Part shown: positions 62,516 through 64,000 of the stretch, in pieces | How the letters are laid out: each line of letters starts with the position of its first letter | How positions within the stretch are numbered: position 1 is the first letter of the stretch | The notes under the pieces: generated by a model | Told to the model about the DNA's origin: nothing | The model's database searches: none | Seen by the model: the letters and a program-made list of their open reading frames with translations, nothing else | Origin: G963665085 sp963665085 | GTDB lineage: Bacteria > Bacteroidota > Bacteroidia > Bacteroidales > JAAAOM01 | DNA length: 64,000 nucleotides | NCBI GenBank assembly: GCA_963665085.2 | Contig: CAXXXS010000001.1 | Location: 2,356,001 to 2,420,000, forward strand | Direction: 5' to 3' | Program-made: the position numbers and the translations under genes

Positions 62516-63343
62516 TCAGAAAAACATGGAAATATTCACCACAACAAGAAAAATTAATAGAATTATATAAATCAGGATACTTCCTCGCTATCTCTAATAC
62601 AGGAACGATGTATTGATGAGTGACAAACTGCCGGGATTGTACATCACAATCATTGAAAAAAGGCGAGCTGGATAGTACGTCAAGGAACAGATTAAGATTT
62701 ATTGCTTTTATAAGTTGTTATATTCTTGCTATTTAGAATACTAGTATGTTCATAAAATCAAAAATCCATTCGGTCTATTTTACAAAAATCACATTTCAAA
62801 GATATAAATATTTGTAACATGTATGATATATTAATATAATATTATTTGCCTGAGTTTTATTTTATTTTGATAATAAATATTGTAATGTTCGAATAAAATG
62901 ATTAAAAATACTTGTTTTTAAAGGGTTTTAGTAATGTTGCTGTGTGAGGATATTTTTTGTAAAAAAGAATTATTTGTTATAGGTAATGTAACGTTATGTG
63001 AAAAATGTATTTTAAATCTGATTTGTAGGTATTTAAAGTAAAAGTTGCGTTTTGCTTATATTAATTCGTTTTAATTAAAGTTAAACTTACATTTGTTTAC
63101 ATATTTTCTCAAAAATCAAGTAAGTAGAAAAAAGTAAGGTAAATTTTATACAACGGACTGTGTATTATAAAAAATGTAAGATGTAATACAGACTTTACGG
63201 TGTTTCAATTATAAATATTTTATAACCAGCAGTCATAGAAAGCAATATTTTTTGTTTCGTTAAATCTTTCTTTTGTTTTTAGCCCTGCATGTAATTAAGT
63301 TAAAAAGTGTCCAGTAGTAGTAATAAAAAAGTATCCACTGTAG

Positions 63344-63409
63344 ATTCTAAATTGAAAGATAAAAGGAGTAAGTTGTGGACGTGGAGCAGGAAATTGTGCA
63401 AATGGGTAA
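63344..63409 (+). pseudogene. Broken copy of the 3' end of the Cys-rich gene at 52460
   Basis: 66 bases match 52575-52639 (the last 20 codons and stop of the Cys-rich gene) with one inserted base and about three substitutions. The insertion shifts the frame, and one change would turn a TGT Cys into CGT Arg. The region before the match is unrelated and contains the IS-end-like direct repeats, so the 5' part is missing. The copies face the same direction, 10.8 kb apart, on either side of the SusCD-NamZ genes. Confidence 0.8.
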
Positions 63410-63549
63410 AGTGAAGTTTGTGTCGATACTGTTTATAAAGTATGTGATTGTGTTTTTCGCTTACTTGGTATCAAATTTCTTTCCGTTATTTTCCTGAAAG
63501 CCCGGATTTTACTATGATACTTAATTAGTATCAATACTAAGATGTTGAT

Positions 63550-63660
63550 TATAACGTTTTGCAGCAATGAAACGTGGCAAACTTGCGTGCTGTTTTAGTA
63601 TCAAGTTAAGATAGAGCTGGAGCGGCGAAATGCAGCTCGCATATCCATCACGTTGCTATG
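63550..63660. other. Structured GC-richer stretch beside the antitoxin gene
   Basis: About 110 bases with nested complementarity: TATAACGT on the left faces CATAGCAACGT on the complement of the right end, and inside are GAGCT/AGCTC and CAGCAA/TTGCGTGCTG pairs. A folded site bordering an antitoxin gene might be an integron-type attC or a decayed repeat, but the consensus core RYYYAAC/GTTRRRY does not fit well. A palindrome GATACTTAATTAGTATC lies at 63516-63532. Confidence 0.25.
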
Positions 63661-63684
63661 TCAGATAGGTGTTTATGGTGCGTT

Positions 63685-63969
63685 TTATGCGGTTATAGGA
63701 TTGATTTTTATCTGTCCACCAATTGCTTTTAATACTTTCATTATTGTTTCAAATTGTGGTTTTGCTCCATCAGATAAAGCTTTGTACAAACTTGGTCTAC
63801 TTAGCCCGGTTTCCTCAGCGATTTTAGTCATCCCAATTGCTTTTGCAATATGACCAATTGCTGTAATGATGTCTGAATTATCTCCCTCTTCCAAAACAGC
63901 ATTGAGATATTCCGCAATCATTTCTTTATTATCTAAATAATCTGCTATATCAAATCTTGAAGTTTCCAT
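63685..63969 (-). CDS. Addiction-module antidote protein (HigA-like HTH)
   Basis: 94 residues with the features of the TIGR02684 antidote family: N-terminal SRFDIADYLDNKEMIAEYLNAVLEEGD, then a Cro/C1-type helix-turn-helix (MTKIAEETGLSRPSLYKALSDGAKPQFETIMKVLKAIG). Such antitoxins neutralise a RelE/ParE-type toxin and repress the shared promoter. The toxin gene usually precedes it, and a stop codon in frame with an open tail lies four bases upstream of its start at the right edge of the window, so the pair is probably intact beyond the edge. Confidence 0.9.
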   Translation of the reverse strand: METSRFDIADYLDNKEMIAEYLNAVLEEGDNSDIITAIGHIAKAIGMTKIAEETGLSRPSLYKALSDGAKPQFETIMKVLKAIGGQIKINPITA

Positions 63970-63973
63970 ATCT

Positions 63974-64000
63974 CTATTTCTTTATTTTTTTTAAAATCTC
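63974..64000 (-). CDS. C-terminal end of a probable RelE/ParE-type toxin (partial)
   Basis: Only eight codons (EILKKIKK) and a TAG stop are inside the window. The stop is four bases before the antitoxin ATG, the spacing expected for a TIGR02683-TIGR02684 operon with toxin first. The tail is basic and helical, as in such toxins. Identification rests on position, so confidence is limited. Confidence 0.4.
   Translation of the reverse strand, partial: EILKKIKK

Larger units (their letters stand above)
62094..63684. other. Gene-poor 1.6 kb region upstream of SusC
   Basis: The first 200 bases are the SusC leader and promoter region, but no clear -33/-7 pair was found. From about 62290 to 62720 the base composition is less AT-rich and short open stretches without start codons run on both strands. 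62720-63300 is very AT-rich with nothing recognisable. 63302-63342 contains two imperfect direct repeats (AAAAAGTGTCCAGTAG and AAAAAGTATCCACTGTAG) resembling the end of a lost insertion sequence. After that come a broken gene copy and a structured stretch before the antitoxin gene. Confidence 0.6.

Noticed and set aside
62485..62614. A plus-strand stretch translating to KYSPQQEKLIELYKSGYF, possibly a transposase start
   Set aside because: It has stop codons on both sides, no start and no further transposase motifs; too little to call.
1..64000. CRISPR arrays, rRNA or tRNA genes
   Set aside because: No regularly spaced repeats were seen, and no cloverleaf with anticodon arm or conserved rRNA segment was recognised by eye on either strand; a tRNA scan would settle it.

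Overview
The window is AT-rich chromosomal DNA from a member of the Bacteroidota, most likely a Bacteroidales/Marinilabiliales-type organism. The reasons are a SusC/SusD pair, outer-membrane proteins carrying CarboxypepD_reg-like domains, the gldA-gldF-gldG ABC genes, Bacteroidota-type -7 promoter elements (TAnnTTTG), few Shine-Dalgarno sequences, and the gene order nadK - DUF6089 - uppS - bamA - ompH - ompH - murI. No rRNA, tRNA or CRISPR array was found. No intact insertion sequence was found either.

Layout. 0-5.4 kb: an efflux/export pair (tolC-like protein and periplasmic adaptor, the latter cut by the window edge), divergent from a sigma-54 response regulator and its histidine kinase. 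5.8-16.4 kb: fabD, a four-helix-bundle gene framed by short inverted repeats, and the threonine genes (thrA, thrC, thrH). The threonine genes are split by a module of an ECF-like sigma factor, an overlapping anti-sigma/TonB-like protein and a VWA protein. 16.4-26.6 kb: housekeeping and envelope genes (pdxJ, nadK, uppS, bamA, two Skp-like chaperones, murI). 26.7-35.6 kb: an oxidoreductase, the gldAFG-DUF4340 ABC operon, a methyltransferase, a glycosyltransferase and a YceI lipoprotein. 35.9-41.1 kb: transketolase, a fused alpha/beta 2-oxoacid dehydrogenase E1 and a small membrane protein.

41.2-62.1 kb is the most interesting part and reads as one peptidoglycan-salvage locus. It holds a GntR regulator, MurNAc-6-P etherase (murQ), a MurNAc-kinase-like BadF ATPase, a DigH-like glycan hydrolase, a sodium:solute symporter, a NagZ-like glycosidase fused to a beta-lactamase-fold hydrolase, an NlpC/P60 lipoprotein and an exported dipeptide epimerase. 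On the opposite strand lie a phosphoesterase-PQQ protein, NamZ-like exo-muramidase (DUF1343), a surface lipoprotein, SusD and SusC. The inferred flow is: SusCD takes up glycan or muropeptide, periplasmic enzymes cut sugars and stem peptide, the symporter imports sugar, and the kinase plus MurQ feed it to metabolism.

The last 1.9 kb is gene-poor. It holds decayed coding fragments, including a broken copy of the 3' end of a small Cys-rich gene that is intact at 52.5 kb. It ends with an addiction-module antitoxin whose toxin partner runs off the window.
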